Shown: positions 7,457 through 15,419, counted from the stretch's first letter. The stretch is 64,000 bases of DNA from WHSW01 sp963729075 (GCA_963729075.1 CAVSMU010000010.1:124001-188000), one strand, 5' to 3'. A program made the numbers and translations. Notes: generated from the letters alone by a model not told the origin.

Positions 7457-8002
7457 TCAGTTCAGCGACGGATCGTCGGGCATCCGCGCGATCAGCGCGA
7501 ACTGCCCGCCCTTGCGGGCCAGCACGTCCTGCCACAGCGTCAGCGGATCGTCGGGGAACAGCTCCGCCGGCATGGGCGCCTCCACGATCCAGGCGTCCTC
7601 GGCGAGCTCGCCTTCGAGCTGTCCGGCGCCCCAGCCCGAATAACCGGCGTAAACCCGCCCCCGCCGGATCGCCCGCGCGAGGTCGTCGTACTCGGATTCG
7701 GCGGAGACGAAGCCGACGTCGGCGGCCACGATCCAGGCGGCCGCCTCCGGGTCGTTGAACTCGGCCAGCACGACCAGCGCCTGGGGCTGCACCGGCCCCC
7801 CGATGAACACCGGCTCGTCTACGACGAGCTCCGACAGCTCCGAGGCCACGTCCTCGACCGCCGTCTCGGAGGGCCGGTTGAGGACCACCCCCATCGCGCC
7901 CTCGTCGTTGTGCTCGGTGATCAGGACGACGGTCCGGGCGAAGTTCGGGTCGACGAGTGCCGGCGAAGCGATCAGCAGCTTTCCGCGCAGGGAGTCCTCC
8001 AT
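7457..8002 (-). CDS. YqgE/AlgH family protein
   Basis: A 181-residue conserved protein of unknown function (UPF0301). Family hallmarks are the N-terminal LRGKLLIASPALVDPNFARTV, the HNDEGAMGVVLNRPS block, the VFIGGPVQPQALVVL block and AGYSGWGAGQLEGEL, then the C-terminal ELFPDDPLTLWQDVL. The start is the ATG at 8002; a frame open much further upstream is antisense shadow of the thioredoxin gene. It is divergent from that gene over a 36-nt gap which must hold both promoters; CACAAT lies 8 nt before the ATG. Confidence 0.92.
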   Translation of the reverse strand: MEDSLRGKLLIASPALVDPNFARTVVLITEHNDEGAMGVVLNRPSETAVEDVASELSELVVDEPVFIGGPVQPQALVVLAEFNDPEAAAWIVAADVGFVSAESEYDDLARAIRRGRVYAGYSGWGAGQLEGELAEDAWIVEAPMPAELFPDDPLTLWQDVLARKGGQFALIARMPDDPSLN

Positions 8003-8025
8003 CAGGGCTGATTGTGACCGCTCGC

Positions 8026-8031
8026 TAACCT
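8026..8031 (+). promoter_or_regulatory. putative -10 box of the thioredoxin-TPR gene
   Basis: TAACCT lies 7 nt before the ATG at 8039 in the 36-nt divergent gap with yqgE. No ribosome-binding site is visible. Confidence 0.35.
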
Positions 8032-8038
8032 CGACACG

Positions 8039-8806
8039 ATGATCTTCGACGTAAGCGAGTCCGAATTCGCGACCCGTGTGGTCGAGCGCTCGCGCGAGGT
8101 GCCGGTGGTGGTCGACTTCTGGGCCGAGTGGTGCGGGCCGTGCCGCCAGCTGGGCCCCGCCCTCGAGGCCGCGGTGTCCAAGCGTGGCGACCAGATCGAC
8201 CTGGCGAAGGTCGACGTGGACGCGAACCAGTCGCTGGCGGCGAGCTTCGGCATCCAGGGGATCCCGGCGGTGAAGGCGTTTCGCGACGGCCAGGTGGCCG
8301 CGGAGTTCACGGGCGCGATCCCGCCGGCAAGGATCGAGGCCTTTCTCGACGGGCTCGCCCCCTCCCCCGCCGACGAGCTCGTCGCCGCCGGGGACGAGGA
8401 GTCGCTGCGCGAGGCATTGGCACTCGACCCGCGTCATCCCGAGGCATCCGCGAAGCTGGGCCGCATCCTCCTGAGCCGCGGCGACAGCGAGGAGGCGCTG
8501 GAGCTGCTCGAGCCGCTGGCCGGCGACTTCCTCGCCGAGGGCCTGGCCGCCCGCGCCCGCCTGGGCTCCAGGAACGGAGACAGCACCGAGCCCGGCTCGG
8601 AGCTGCTCGAGCGCGCCTTCGAGGCCTGGGACGCCGGCGAGTACGAGACCGCGCTCGAGGCGCTGCAGGAGGGGTTCGCGGCAGCGGATGACGAGCAACA
8701 GCGCGACCTGATCCGCCGCGCCATGGTCGGGATCTTCACCGAGCTCGGCGCCGACGACGCGCTCGCGCGCGAGCACCGTCGCCGGCTCGCCGCGGCGCTT
8801 CACTGA
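8039..8806 (+). CDS. thioredoxin-TPR protein (CnoX/YbbN-like)
   Basis: A 255-residue protein with an N-terminal thioredoxin domain (about 5-110) carrying the intact active site WCGPC at residues 31-35 in VVDFWAEWCGPC, a cis-proline segment GIPAV, and a C-terminal helical region with TPR-like repeats (about 118-255). This is the layout of YbbN/CnoX, a chaperone-redoxin that protects proteins during oxidative stress; unlike E. coli CnoX, which lacks the redox pair, both cysteines are present here, so dithiol activity is likely. No signal peptide, so cytoplasmic. It precedes the ccdA gene by 30 nt, suggesting a thiol-redox transcription unit. Confidence 0.88.
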   Translation: MIFDVSESEFATRVVERSREVPVVVDFWAEWCGPCRQLGPALEAAVSKRGDQIDLAKVDVDANQSLAASFGIQGIPAVKAFRDGQVAAEFTGAIPPARIEAFLDGLAPSPADELVAAGDEESLREALALDPRHPEASAKLGRILLSRGDSEEALELLEPLAGDFLAEGLAARARLGSRNGDSTEPGSELLERAFEAWDAGEYETALEALQEGFAAADDEQQRDLIRRAMVGIFTELGADDALAREHRRRLAAALH

Positions 8807-8836
8807 CCAGGGGGGCGCCGGCCCCGAGGCCCCGGC

Positions 8837-9565
8837 ATGGACCCGATCTCAGGCGCCGACGTGCCGGTCGCGTTCGCTGCCGGCCTCGTCTCGTTCCTCT
8901 CCCCGTGCGTCCTGCCGCTCGTGCCCGGTTACCTGGCCGCGGTCACGGGCGTCAGCGTGACCGAGATCGAGACCGCGGACTGGCGCCGGGTCCTGGTGCC
9001 GAGCCTGCTGTTCATCGCCTCGTTCTCGACCGTCTTCATCCTCCTAGGGCTGGCCGCGACCGCGCTGGGCCAGACGCTTCGCGACAACCAGGACCTGCTC
9101 ACCGACATCGGCGCGGTGCTGCTGATCGTGATGGGCGTGCTGTTCATCGCCGCGATGTACATCGATCGACTCAACCGCGAGTGGCACGTCGAGGCGCTGC
9201 TCTCGCGGGCGGGCAAGGGCGGGCCGGTGATCGCCGGCGCCGCGTTCTCGATCGCGTGGACGCCGTGCGTCGGCCCGGCCCTCGGCGGGATCCTCACCCT
9301 CGCGGGGATCGACGGCGAGCTCGCCCACGGCGCGTTTCTCCTCGCCGTCTATTCACTCGGGCTCGCGATCCCGTTCCTGGTCACCGCGCTGGCGTTCTCA
9401 CGGGCGACAGCCGCGTTCGCCGCGGTCAGGCGCCACTACAAGGCGATCGTGATCACGGGCGGCGGGATACTCATCGCGATGGGCGTCTTGATCCTCACCG
9501 GCACCTTCACCGAGCTCAACCGCTGGGCCGCCGATGCCACCCGCGACCTGGGACTGAACCTGTAG
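8837..9565 (+). CDS. ccdA: cytochrome c biogenesis/thiol transport protein CcdA
   Basis: A 242-residue integral membrane protein with six predicted helices that passes reducing equivalents from cytoplasmic thioredoxin across the membrane. The two conserved cysteine motifs are present: FLSPCVLPLVPGYLAAVTG in helix 1 and AWTPCVGPALGGIL in helix 4. Length is normal for short CcdA-type proteins. It lies directly after a thioredoxin-like gene, which fits its electron donor, though no ResA/ResB/CcsA genes are in view. A 44-bp palindromic element follows its stop. Confidence 0.9.
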   Translation: MDPISGADVPVAFAAGLVSFLSPCVLPLVPGYLAAVTGVSVTEIETADWRRVLVPSLLFIASFSTVFILLGLAATALGQTLRDNQDLLTDIGAVLLIVMGVLFIAAMYIDRLNREWHVEALLSRAGKGGPVIAGAAFSIAWTPCVGPALGGILTLAGIDGELAHGAFLLAVYSLGLAIPFLVTALAFSRATAAFAAVRRHYKAIVITGGGILIAMGVLILTGTFTELNRWAADATRDLGLNL

Positions 9566-9586
9566 GGCTCGCCGAGCCCGCGAGCT

Positions 9587-9630
9587 GAACGTCCCGGAAT
9601 GCTCGCTGTAGGGGGTGCTCCGGGACGTTC
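9587..9630. repeat. 44-bp palindromic element, copy 1
   Basis: A perfect 12-bp inverted repeat (GAACGTCCCGGA and its complement) surrounds a 20-nt spacer. Its reverse complement aligns over all 44 positions with bases 35978-36021, with identical left arm and about 13 of 20 identical spacer bases. It lies between ccdA (+) and a hypothetical gene (-), so it may also act as a bidirectional terminator, though no T-run follows. Confidence 0.75.
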
Positions 9631-9646
9631 GCGGCGGGGGACGGCC

Positions 9647-9943
9647 CTAGACCGGCGGGCGCGCCGGTGCGTCGTCCGCCCCGACGCCGACCTCGAGCGG
9701 CTGTCCGACTGCCTCGGTCTCCTCGCTTTCGACGCCGCCGCCCTCGCGCGAGCACACGATCCGGAAGCGGCCCGTGCCGATCGCGGGGTCAGGCACGATC
9801 GGGAGGCCGCGGATCTCCTCCCAGCCGAGGCGCTCGACCTCGAACGGGTTCATCCGCACCTCGGAGGCGGGCCAGGGGCAGTTCGAGTTGTGCTGCTCGA
9901 TCCCCTTCGAGATCGCCTCGAGGTTTGTGGCCTCGGCGCTCAC
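9647..9943 (-). CDS. conserved hypothetical protein
   Basis: A 98-residue protein I cannot assign. It begins with a helical segment, then the patch EQHNSNCPWPASEVRMNPFEVERLGWEEIRG that looks conserved in character (single Cys, Trp-Pro), and GTGRFRIVCSREGG, ending in a low-complexity acidic/proline tail. Two cysteines could bind a metal but there is no recognised motif. No signal peptide or membrane helix. It precedes no obvious partner; its stop faces the 44-bp palindrome after ccdA. Codon usage matches the neighbours, so it is likely a real gene. Confidence 0.6.
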   Translation of the reverse strand: MSAEATNLEAISKGIEQHNSNCPWPASEVRMNPFEVERLGWEEIRGLPIVPDPAIGTGRFRIVCSREGGGVESEETEAVGQPLEVGVGADDAPARPPV

Positions 9944-9953
9944 ACGGGCGATG

Positions 9954-10190
9954 CTACTCGTCCGCGTCCGGCGTCTCGGTCGAATGCTCGTGGTCGGCCT
10001 CGCCGTAGGCCGCTTCGGAGCTCTCGGGGTCCTCGGCCTCGCCGGCGAGCTCGCTCGGGTCCGGGGCCGGGTCGCCGTGGGACGCGTGCTCGATCAGCTC
10101 CTCCTCGGCCTGCTCGAAGCCCTCGGCCTCGCCGCCCCCGGCCTCCTCGACCGGTCGCCTCTCCTCCTCGTGCCTGTCCGGTTCGCTCAT
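9954..10190 (-). CDS. small highly acidic hypothetical protein
   Basis: A 78-residue protein in which roughly one third of residues are Glu or Asp, with almost no hydrophobic core except GFEQAEEELIEHASHGDPA in the centre. It is probably disordered. No Cys, Trp or Phe apart from one Phe. It lies 10 nt upstream of the preceding hypothetical gene on the same strand and 17 nt downstream of rlpA, so the three may be one transcript beginning at the c-di-AMP riboswitch. Function unknown. Confidence 0.55.
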   Translation of the reverse strand: MSEPDRHEEERRPVEEAGGGEAEGFEQAEEELIEHASHGDPAPDPSELAGEAEDPESSEAAYGEADHEHSTETPDADE

Positions 10191-10207
10191 GGCGGCAACC
10201 CTACCCG

Positions 10208-11173
10208 CTACTTCGATGTCAGCACGGTGCCGACGTCGCCGAACCCGAGAGCCTCCTTGGTCGCCGCGGTCAGGTCGAACTCGCGGTTGCCCGCGAACGG
10301 ACCGCGGTCGACGACCCGAACGGCGACCGTATTCCCCCCGTGCCGCAGCTGCAGTTTCGCCCCGCAGGGCATCGTGCGGTGGGCGACGCCCATTGTCGAT
10401 GGGGTCAGAGTCCCGCCACAGGCCAGCGGGTTGCCGTACAGCCCCGGCCCGTACCAGGACGCAGCAGCCGGCCGGTAGGCAGTCAGCTTGCCCGCGGCGT
10501 AGCGGCTGGCGGTGGCGAGCCGATTCGAGCGCGCCTCGACGTCGATTCCGTAGCTGCCGGTGTCGGGCACCTTCCAGCGGACCTCGAATCGGCCGTCGCG
10601 GCCCGCCCGTATGACCTGTCTATCGCTCCCGATGTCGACCACGACACGGCGCTCGGCGCCCGCGGGGCTGACCCGGCCCCGCACCTTCACGGTGCGACCG
10701 GCCAGCGTGTGGCGATCCGAGACCGTCGCCGTCGTTCGCGAGCGGACGTCGATCCGTTCGGAGCCGGTGCCGGTGTCGACTGCCGACGAAGGCGGGACCG
10801 GCTCGCCGGCGGGGACGCCCTGCTCGGGAGCGGTCGCCGCGGCCAGCTCGGCGCGCCAGTGGCCGTTCCGGCGCGGCTTCACGCGCACGGCGTAGCCTCC
10901 GTCGGCGTCGGTGCGGGCGCGCTCGACGGTGCGCCAGGCCCCGGCTCCGGTGGCCCGGTGGAGGATCTGGATCGGGGCGCGGCCGGCGCCCGGGAAGGCG
11001 CCGTGCAGGCTCACCGGCTCGCCGAAGGGCACGCTTCGGCTCGAGGCGTCGATCCCCGCGCTCTCGCCCGTCGGCGGCGCTTGCTCGGCGAACGCGGTGG
11101 TCGTGAAGATCGCGGCGATCGGGGCCAGCGCGGCGGCTGCCATGCGCCTCCGCCGCAGGCGGAAACGTCGCAT
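10208..11173 (-). CDS. RlpA-like double-psi beta-barrel protein, secreted
   Basis: A 321-residue exported cell-wall protein. The N-terminus is Arg-rich followed by AAAALAPIAAIFTTTAFA, a signal peptide with cleavage after FAEQA or nearby. A middle region (about 50-225) contains beta-rich repeats of Ig/bacterial-adhesin type. The C-terminal domain (about 235-321) is the RlpA double-psi beta barrel: ASWYGPGLYGNPLACGG, AHRTMPCGAKL, VRVVDRGPFAGNREFDLT. RlpA proteins bind or cleave denuded peptidoglycan; the catalytic Asp of VVDRGPF is present. SD AGAAAGGA is 7 nt before ATG. A ydaO-type c-di-AMP riboswitch directly upstream is a known arrangement for actinobacterial wall enzymes. Confidence 0.88.
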   Translation of the reverse strand: MRRFRLRRRRMAAAALAPIAAIFTTTAFAEQAPPTGESAGIDASSRSVPFGEPVSLHGAFPGAGRAPIQILHRATGAGAWRTVERARTDADGGYAVRVKPRRNGHWRAELAAATAPEQGVPAGEPVPPSSAVDTGTGSERIDVRSRTTATVSDRHTLAGRTVKVRGRVSPAGAERRVVVDIGSDRQVIRAGRDGRFEVRWKVPDTGSYGIDVEARSNRLATASRYAAGKLTAYRPAAASWYGPGLYGNPLACGGTLTPSTMGVAHRTMPCGAKLQLRHGGNTVAVRVVDRGPFAGNREFDLTAATKEALGFGDVGTVLTSK

Positions 11174-11187
11174 CGGGTTGTCCTTTC

Positions 11188-11375
11188 TGGTGCCTACGGG
11201 GTTAGCTGTCGGGCTCGCGGGCGCCTGTGGGCGCGCGCTACGGGCGGATCACCGCCCGATTCGCCCCAAGCCGGACCGCGTTGGCGGTCCGGCGGCCGCG
11301 CTAAGCGGCCCCTGGGTCCCCCGCTCGCCCCGACCTCGTCGGAGCGACTCGGCAAAGTCGCTTTCGGGTCCCAGT
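11188..11375 (-). ncRNA. ydaO-yuaA type cyclic di-AMP riboswitch
   Basis: Read on the minus strand, three conserved blocks of the family occur in order: GGGGGACCCAGG (11311-11322), GGGGCGAAT (11260-11268) and the 3' signature GACAGCTAACCCCGTAGGC (11192-11210), with GC-rich stems between them and a GCGACT/AGTCGC stem at the 5' side. The 3' end lies about 18 nt before the rlpA start, next to its Shine-Dalgarno, so control of transcription or translation is possible. In actinobacteria this class usually turns off wall hydrolase or Rpf-type genes when c-di-AMP is high. Exact 5' boundary is approximate. Confidence 0.85.
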
Positions 11376-11411
11376 TCCGGGCGCCAAGCTACAGCGACCA
11401 GGGGTTCCATG

Positions 11412-11427
11412 TGTGATCGCGATCACA
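11412..11427. promoter_or_regulatory. CRP-family binding site (perfect palindrome)
   Basis: TGTGATCGCGATCACA is a perfect palindrome, extendable to 18 bp, and matches the CRP consensus TGTGA-N6-TCACA exactly. It lies 27 nt upstream of the WS/DGAT GTG start and just upstream of the divergent riboswitch-rlpA transcription unit, so it could serve either gene. So close to the WS/DGAT start it might repress that gene and activate the other. The regulator gene is not in the window. Confidence 0.75.
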
Positions 11428-11454
11428 CAACTCACGGTTTGAGAAGATCCCTGC

Positions 11455-12891
11455 GTGAACTCGGATCGACTCACGGGCCTCGACTCCTCGTTCCTGCACC
11501 TCGAGAGCGGCCCGGCGCACATGCACGTCGCCTCGACAACCCTGTTCGAGGGCCCGACGCCCGAATACGACGAGTTTCGCGACCACATCGAGTCGCGCCT
11601 GCACCTGGTACCCCGCTTCCGGCAGAAGCTGCGCTTCGTGCCCCTGGGCCAAGGACGCCCGCGATGGGTCGACGACCCGCACCTCAACCTCGCCTACCAC
11701 ATCCGCCACACCGCGTTGCCCTCGCCGGGCTCGGAGGACCAGCTGCGCACGCTCGCGGCGAGGATCTTCTCCCAGCGGCTCGACCGCTCGAAGCCGCTCT
11801 GGGAGATGTGGCTGGTCGACGGAGTCGACGGCGGGCGGTTCGCGATCGTCAGCAAGGCGCATCACGCGCTGGTCGACGGCGTATCCGGCATGGACATCAC
11901 CAACGTGCTCTTCGACGCGGCCCCCGATCCCGAGCCGCTGCCCGCAGACGAGCCCTGGGTCCCGCGCCCGGAGCCCAGCGATGCCCAGGTCCTGGGCGAG
12001 GCGTGGCTCGAGCGGGTGACGAGTCCGGCCGAGATCGTCCGCGGCGCGCGCGCCGTCTTCCGGGCGCCGCGCCATGCCGCCGCTGCGGCCGTGGATGCAC
12101 TCGAGGCCGCCGGGACGTTCGCCCGCACCGGGTTCGGCGCCCCGTCCTCGCCGTTCAACGTCGGGATCGGCCCCTACCGGCGCTTCGAGATGGTCCAGGC
12201 TCCGCTCGCCGACCTGAAGCGGATCAAGAACGCGACCGGCGGCACCGTCAACGACGTCGTCCTCGCCGCCGTGGCCGGAGCGCTCGGCCGCTACCTGCGC
12301 GGGCACGGCTACTCGACCCACGAGCTGACGCTGCGCGCGATGGTGCCGATCAGCATCCGCACCGCCGATGAGCGCGGCGCGCTCGGCAACCGCGTCGCCG
12401 CCTACATGGCGCCGCTGCCGATCGGGATCGACGACTCGCTCGACCGCCTGCGCGCGGTGAGCGCGACGATGGGCGACCTCAAGGAGTCCAAGCAGGCGGT
12501 CGGCGCGACGCTGATGACGGAGCTGACCGACTTCGCCCCGCCGACCATCGCCGGCCAGGCCGCGCGGCTGCAGTCTCGGCAGCGCTTCTTCAACCTCGTC
12601 GTCACGAACATCCCGGGCCCCCAGTTCCCGCTCTATCTGATGGGGCGCGAGCTGCTGGGCGTGTTCCCGATGGTGCCGCTGGCCAAGCGCCAGACCGTGT
12701 GCTTCGGGATCATGAGCTACAACGGCCAGGTCAACTTCGGCCTGATCGGCGACTACGACGCGATGAGCGACCTCGAGGCGCTCGCGCGCGACCTCGAGGC
12801 CTCGCTCGCCGAGCTCGCCGCCACGGTGCCGGAGGCTGACGAGCCGGCGCAGGAACCCTCGGCGGACGGCAGACAGGCCACCAAGGCCTGA
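11455..12891 (+). CDS. wax ester synthase/diacylglycerol acyltransferase (WS/DGAT)
   Basis: A 478-residue acyltransferase of the WS/DGAT family, making storage triacylglycerol or wax esters from acyl-CoA. The catalytic HHxxxDG motif is present as HHALVDG (about residues 136-142), preceded by KPLWEMWLVDGVDGGR and followed by the family blocks GGTVNDVVLAAVAGAL, VPISIR, and the C-terminal NIPGPQFPLYLMG. Length is typical (450-480). The GTG start at 11455 follows a GAGAAG purine stretch. The gene is preceded by a CRP-type palindrome, suggesting coupling to cAMP or a related signal. No signal peptide; expected to be membrane or lipid-body associated. Confidence 0.93.
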   Translation: MNSDRLTGLDSSFLHLESGPAHMHVASTTLFEGPTPEYDEFRDHIESRLHLVPRFRQKLRFVPLGQGRPRWVDDPHLNLAYHIRHTALPSPGSEDQLRTLAARIFSQRLDRSKPLWEMWLVDGVDGGRFAIVSKAHHALVDGVSGMDITNVLFDAAPDPEPLPADEPWVPRPEPSDAQVLGEAWLERVTSPAEIVRGARAVFRAPRHAAAAAVDALEAAGTFARTGFGAPSSPFNVGIGPYRRFEMVQAPLADLKRIKNATGGTVNDVVLAAVAGALGRYLRGHGYSTHELTLRAMVPISIRTADERGALGNRVAAYMAPLPIGIDDSLDRLRAVSATMGDLKESKQAVGATLMTELTDFAPPTIAGQAARLQSRQRFFNLVVTNIPGPQFPLYLMGRELLGVFPMVPLAKRQTVCFGIMSYNGQVNFGLIGDYDAMSDLEALARDLEASLAELAATVPEADEPAQEPSADGRQATKA

Positions 12892-13030
12892 TCCCTCCAG
12901 CCGGACAAAGCTGACGGCCGAATCCTGTACGCGCGGATAGTGCCCGCCGGAGCGAGCGCTCGCAGAATCGCCTCGGCGCGTCGGGTCGCTCGCGCCAGGC
13001 CGTGTCCAGACGCGTGGGAGAGGGAGGACC

Positions 13031-13384
13031 GTGAAGCTCGTGATCGGCATCGTTCGCCCGGAGAAGGCGAACGACGTGCTCGAAGCGCTTTACCGCGCCG
13101 AGGTCCGTGGGCTCTCGATCAGCCGCGTGCAGGGACACGGCGGGGAGCTCGACAGGGTCGAGACCTACCGTGGCACGACGGTGAAGATGGGCCTCGCCGA
13201 CAAGGTGCGGTTCGAGATCGCCGTCTCCGACTCGTTCGTGGAGCCGACCATCGAGGCGCTGTGCGCGGGGGCGCGCACCGGCGAGGTCGGCGACGGCAAG
13301 ATCTTCGTGCTCCCGCTCGAGCGGGCGGTGCGCATCCGGACGGGTGAGACCGACCACGGCGCGGTGACGCCCGTGGGTGGGTGA
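13031..13384 (+). CDS. PII family nitrogen regulatory protein
   Basis: A 117-residue PII signalling protein that should bind ATP/ADP/2-oxoglutarate and gate the ammonium channel encoded next. The B-loop TGEVGDGKIFVLPLE and C-terminal RIRTGE are canonical. The T-loop differs from GlnB/GlnK: VETYRGTTVKM keeps the Tyr equivalent to residue 46 but has Val where the uridylylated Tyr51 normally is, so classical GlnD modification at that site is not possible. A strong Shine-Dalgarno (GGGAGAGGGAGG) precedes the GTG/ATG region. It overlaps amt by 4 nt. Confidence 0.92.
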   Translation: MKLVIGIVRPEKANDVLEALYRAEVRGLSISRVQGHGGELDRVETYRGTTVKMGLADKVRFEIAVSDSFVEPTIEALCAGARTGEVGDGKIFVLPLERAVRIRTGETDHGAVTPVGG

Positions 13385-14691
13385 GCGACGTGCCCAGCCT
13401 GCCCCTCATCGCCCAGGTGAACACCGGCGACACCGCCTGGATGCTGATGGCGACCGCCCTGGTGATACTGATGACGATCGGGCTCGGCGTCTTCTACGCC
13501 GGGCTCGTGCGCTCGAAGAACACCCTCAACACGTTCATGATGTGCGTCGCGGCGCTCGGCGTCGCCGGGATCTCGTGGGCGCTCGTCGGCTACTCGCTCG
13601 CGTTCGGCGACGGCGGCGGCTTCATCGGCAACTTCGACTACGCGTTCTTGTCCGGCGTCGGCTTCGAGCCGCTCGAGGGCCAGACCATCCCCCACCTCGT
13701 CTTCTTCGCCTTTCAGGGCAGCTTCTGCATCATCACGCTGGCGCTCGTCTCGGGCGCGGTCGTGGAGCGGATGAGCTTCGGGACCTTCCTCGTCTTCTCG
13801 GTCCTGTGGTCGGTGCTCGTCTATCCGGTGATGGCGCACTGGGTCTTCGGCGGCGGCTTCCTGCAGGAGGGCGGGACGCTCGACTTCGCCGGCGGGGTGC
13901 CCGTGGAGATGGGGTCGGGCTTCTCGGCGCTCGCCGCGGCACTGGTGGTCGGCGCGCGCAAGGACTACGGGCGCCTCGCGCTGCTTCCGCACAACACCCT
14001 GCTGGTGCTCCTGGGAGCCGGGATCCTCTGGTTCGGCTGGTTCGGCTTCAACGGCGGCAGCGGCGTGTCGACCGGGAACTCCAGCGTGCTCGCGTTCGTG
14101 AACACCCTGCTCACGCCCGCGGTGTGCCTCGTGACCTGGTTCGTGCTCGACCTGATCCGCGGCCGCCACGTGACCGCGGTCGGTGCGGGAACGGCGATCA
14201 TCGTCGGGTGCGTCGGGATCACTCCCGCCGGCGGCTTCATCAGTCCGGGCTGGGCGATGGTGCTGGGGGTCATCGTCGCCGTGCCCAGCTACGCGGTGAT
14301 CGTCTGGCGGCCGCGGACGCGGGTGGACGAGACGCTCGACGTGCTCGCGGCGCACGGGATCGCCGGAATGACCGGCATCCTCTTCATCGGCTTCGTGGCC
14401 CAGGCCGCCTGGAACGGCGTCGCAGACGGCCTCTTCTACGGCAGCGGCGAGCTGCTCGGTGACCAGGCGCTAGCGGCGCTCGTGGCGCCGATCTACGCCT
14501 TCGTGGTGACCTACGTCCTCCTGCGCGTACTCGGGAGCCTGATGCCGCTGCGGGCAACGGAGCACGAGGAGTCCATCGGCATGGACGTCGTCCAGCACGG
14601 CGAGGAGGCCTACGTCACCGGCGAGGGCGCGATCCTGGTCTCGCCCGAGGCCGGGATCGAGGCGGAGGTGCCGGTGGCCGATCCGGCCTAG
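13381..14691 (+). CDS. amt: ammonium transporter
   Basis: A 436-residue Amt/Rh-family channel with about 11 membrane helices. Family landmarks include GLGVFYAGLVRSKNTLNTFMM, the aromatic/Ser gate region FFAFQGSFCIITLALVSGAVVERM, VYPVMAHWVFGGGFL and WFGWFGFNGGS; the pore histidines are in the NTLLVLLGAG and AHGIAGMTG regions as expected. The GTG start overlaps the PII stop (GTGA), a translationally coupled glnK-amtB type pair, so the PII protein probably docks on this channel. A short charged C-terminal tail follows the last helix. Confidence 0.94.
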   Translation: MSDVPSLPLIAQVNTGDTAWMLMATALVILMTIGLGVFYAGLVRSKNTLNTFMMCVAALGVAGISWALVGYSLAFGDGGGFIGNFDYAFLSGVGFEPLEGQTIPHLVFFAFQGSFCIITLALVSGAVVERMSFGTFLVFSVLWSVLVYPVMAHWVFGGGFLQEGGTLDFAGGVPVEMGSGFSALAAALVVGARKDYGRLALLPHNTLLVLLGAGILWFGWFGFNGGSGVSTGNSSVLAFVNTLLTPAVCLVTWFVLDLIRGRHVTAVGAGTAIIVGCVGITPAGGFISPGWAMVLGVIVAVPSYAVIVWRPRTRVDETLDVLAAHGIAGMTGILFIGFVAQAAWNGVADGLFYGSGELLGDQALAALVAPIYAFVVTYVLLRVLGSLMPLRATEHEESIGMDVVQHGEEAYVTGEGAILVSPEAGIEAEVPVADPA

Positions 14692-14704
14692 ACGCGGTCA
14701 GCAG

Positions 14705-15121
14705 CTAGCTGCCGAGGTCGCGCATGAACTCCGGCTCGTGCCCCTCGATGTAGACGAAGAGCGGGTTCGGGACCCCCTCCTCCTCCGCCTGGCGGGCGTA
14801 GTCCGGCGGTCGCGCGTCGTCGGCGCTGCTCAGCGGCTCGTCGGCGTCCTGCCAGAACCGCTCGCTCGGGTTCCAGCGGCGACGGCGCATCTCGGCGCTC
14901 AGCCCGTCCTCGGCGAGGACCTCGCTGACCACGCGCTCGGCCTCGTCCAGCGCCTCGCGGCTCTGCGTGTAGACGTACATCCGCTCGCCGTCACGGGTGA
15001 CGATCACACGGTCGCCGAGGCGCTCCTGGACGTCGTCGTCGAGGTCGAGCGCGCGCAGCCGGTCGCCCAGGCCGTGCAGGGCCTCGTGGAGATCGATCTC
15101 GAGCCGGAACTCGTCGGCCAT
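14705..15121 (-). CDS. hypothetical protein
   Basis: A 138-residue acidic cytoplasmic protein I do not recognise. The first half (about 1-75) forms an apparent alpha/beta unit, with FRLEIDLHEALHGLGDRLRA and GDRVIVTRDGERMYVYTQS followed by a long helix; the second half is Trp/Arg-rich (MRRRRWNPSERFW) and ends LFVYIEGHEPEFMRDLGS. I start it at the ATG at 15121; the frame remains open to 15274 but the extra part overlaps the opposite gene and looks non-coding. It converges with amt and is divergent from the membrane-protein gene. Likely conserved in relatives. Confidence 0.6.
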   Translation of the reverse strand: MADEFRLEIDLHEALHGLGDRLRALDLDDDVQERLGDRVIVTRDGERMYVYTQSREALDEAERVVSEVLAEDGLSAEMRRRRWNPSERFWQDADEPLSSADDARPPDYARQAEEEGVPNPLFVYIEGHEPEFMRDLGS

Positions 15122-15146
15122 CGCGCCGGGGACGCTACCAGCCGCC

Positions 15147-15419
15147 GTGACTACCCTGGATGACCACGTGGACCAGTTGATCCAGGTCGTCGGAGCGCTG
15201 CTCGTCCTCGGGGGCTTCGCCGCCGCGCAATTCGGCTGGTTGCGGGTGGACTCCCGGCCGTACCTCCTGCTCAACCTGTTCGGCTCGCTCGTGCTCGCCT
15301 ACCTCGCCTGGCACGAGGACCAGCTGGGCTTTCTGCTGCTCGAGGCCGTCTGGGCCGCGGTCTCGCTCTGGAGCCTGGTGCGGGTGATGCGGGGCCTGCC
15401 GGTCGCCGACGTCCATTGA
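15147..15419 (+). CDS. small membrane protein, CBU_0592 family
   Basis: A 90-residue protein with three hydrophobic helices, showing the pattern DQLIQVVGALLVLGGFAAAQFGW, RPYLLLNLFGSLVLAYLAW and LGFLLLEAVWAAVSLWSLVRV that I associate with the CBU_0592 family of small membrane proteins. Function unknown. The GTG at 15147 is the first start outside the divergent neighbour; a GTG at 15168 is an alternative that would trim seven residues. The next gene on the strand is a channel. Confidence 0.68.
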   Translation: MTTLDDHVDQLIQVVGALLVLGGFAAAQFGWLRVDSRPYLLLNLFGSLVLAYLAWHEDQLGFLLLEAVWAAVSLWSLVRVMRGLPVADVH

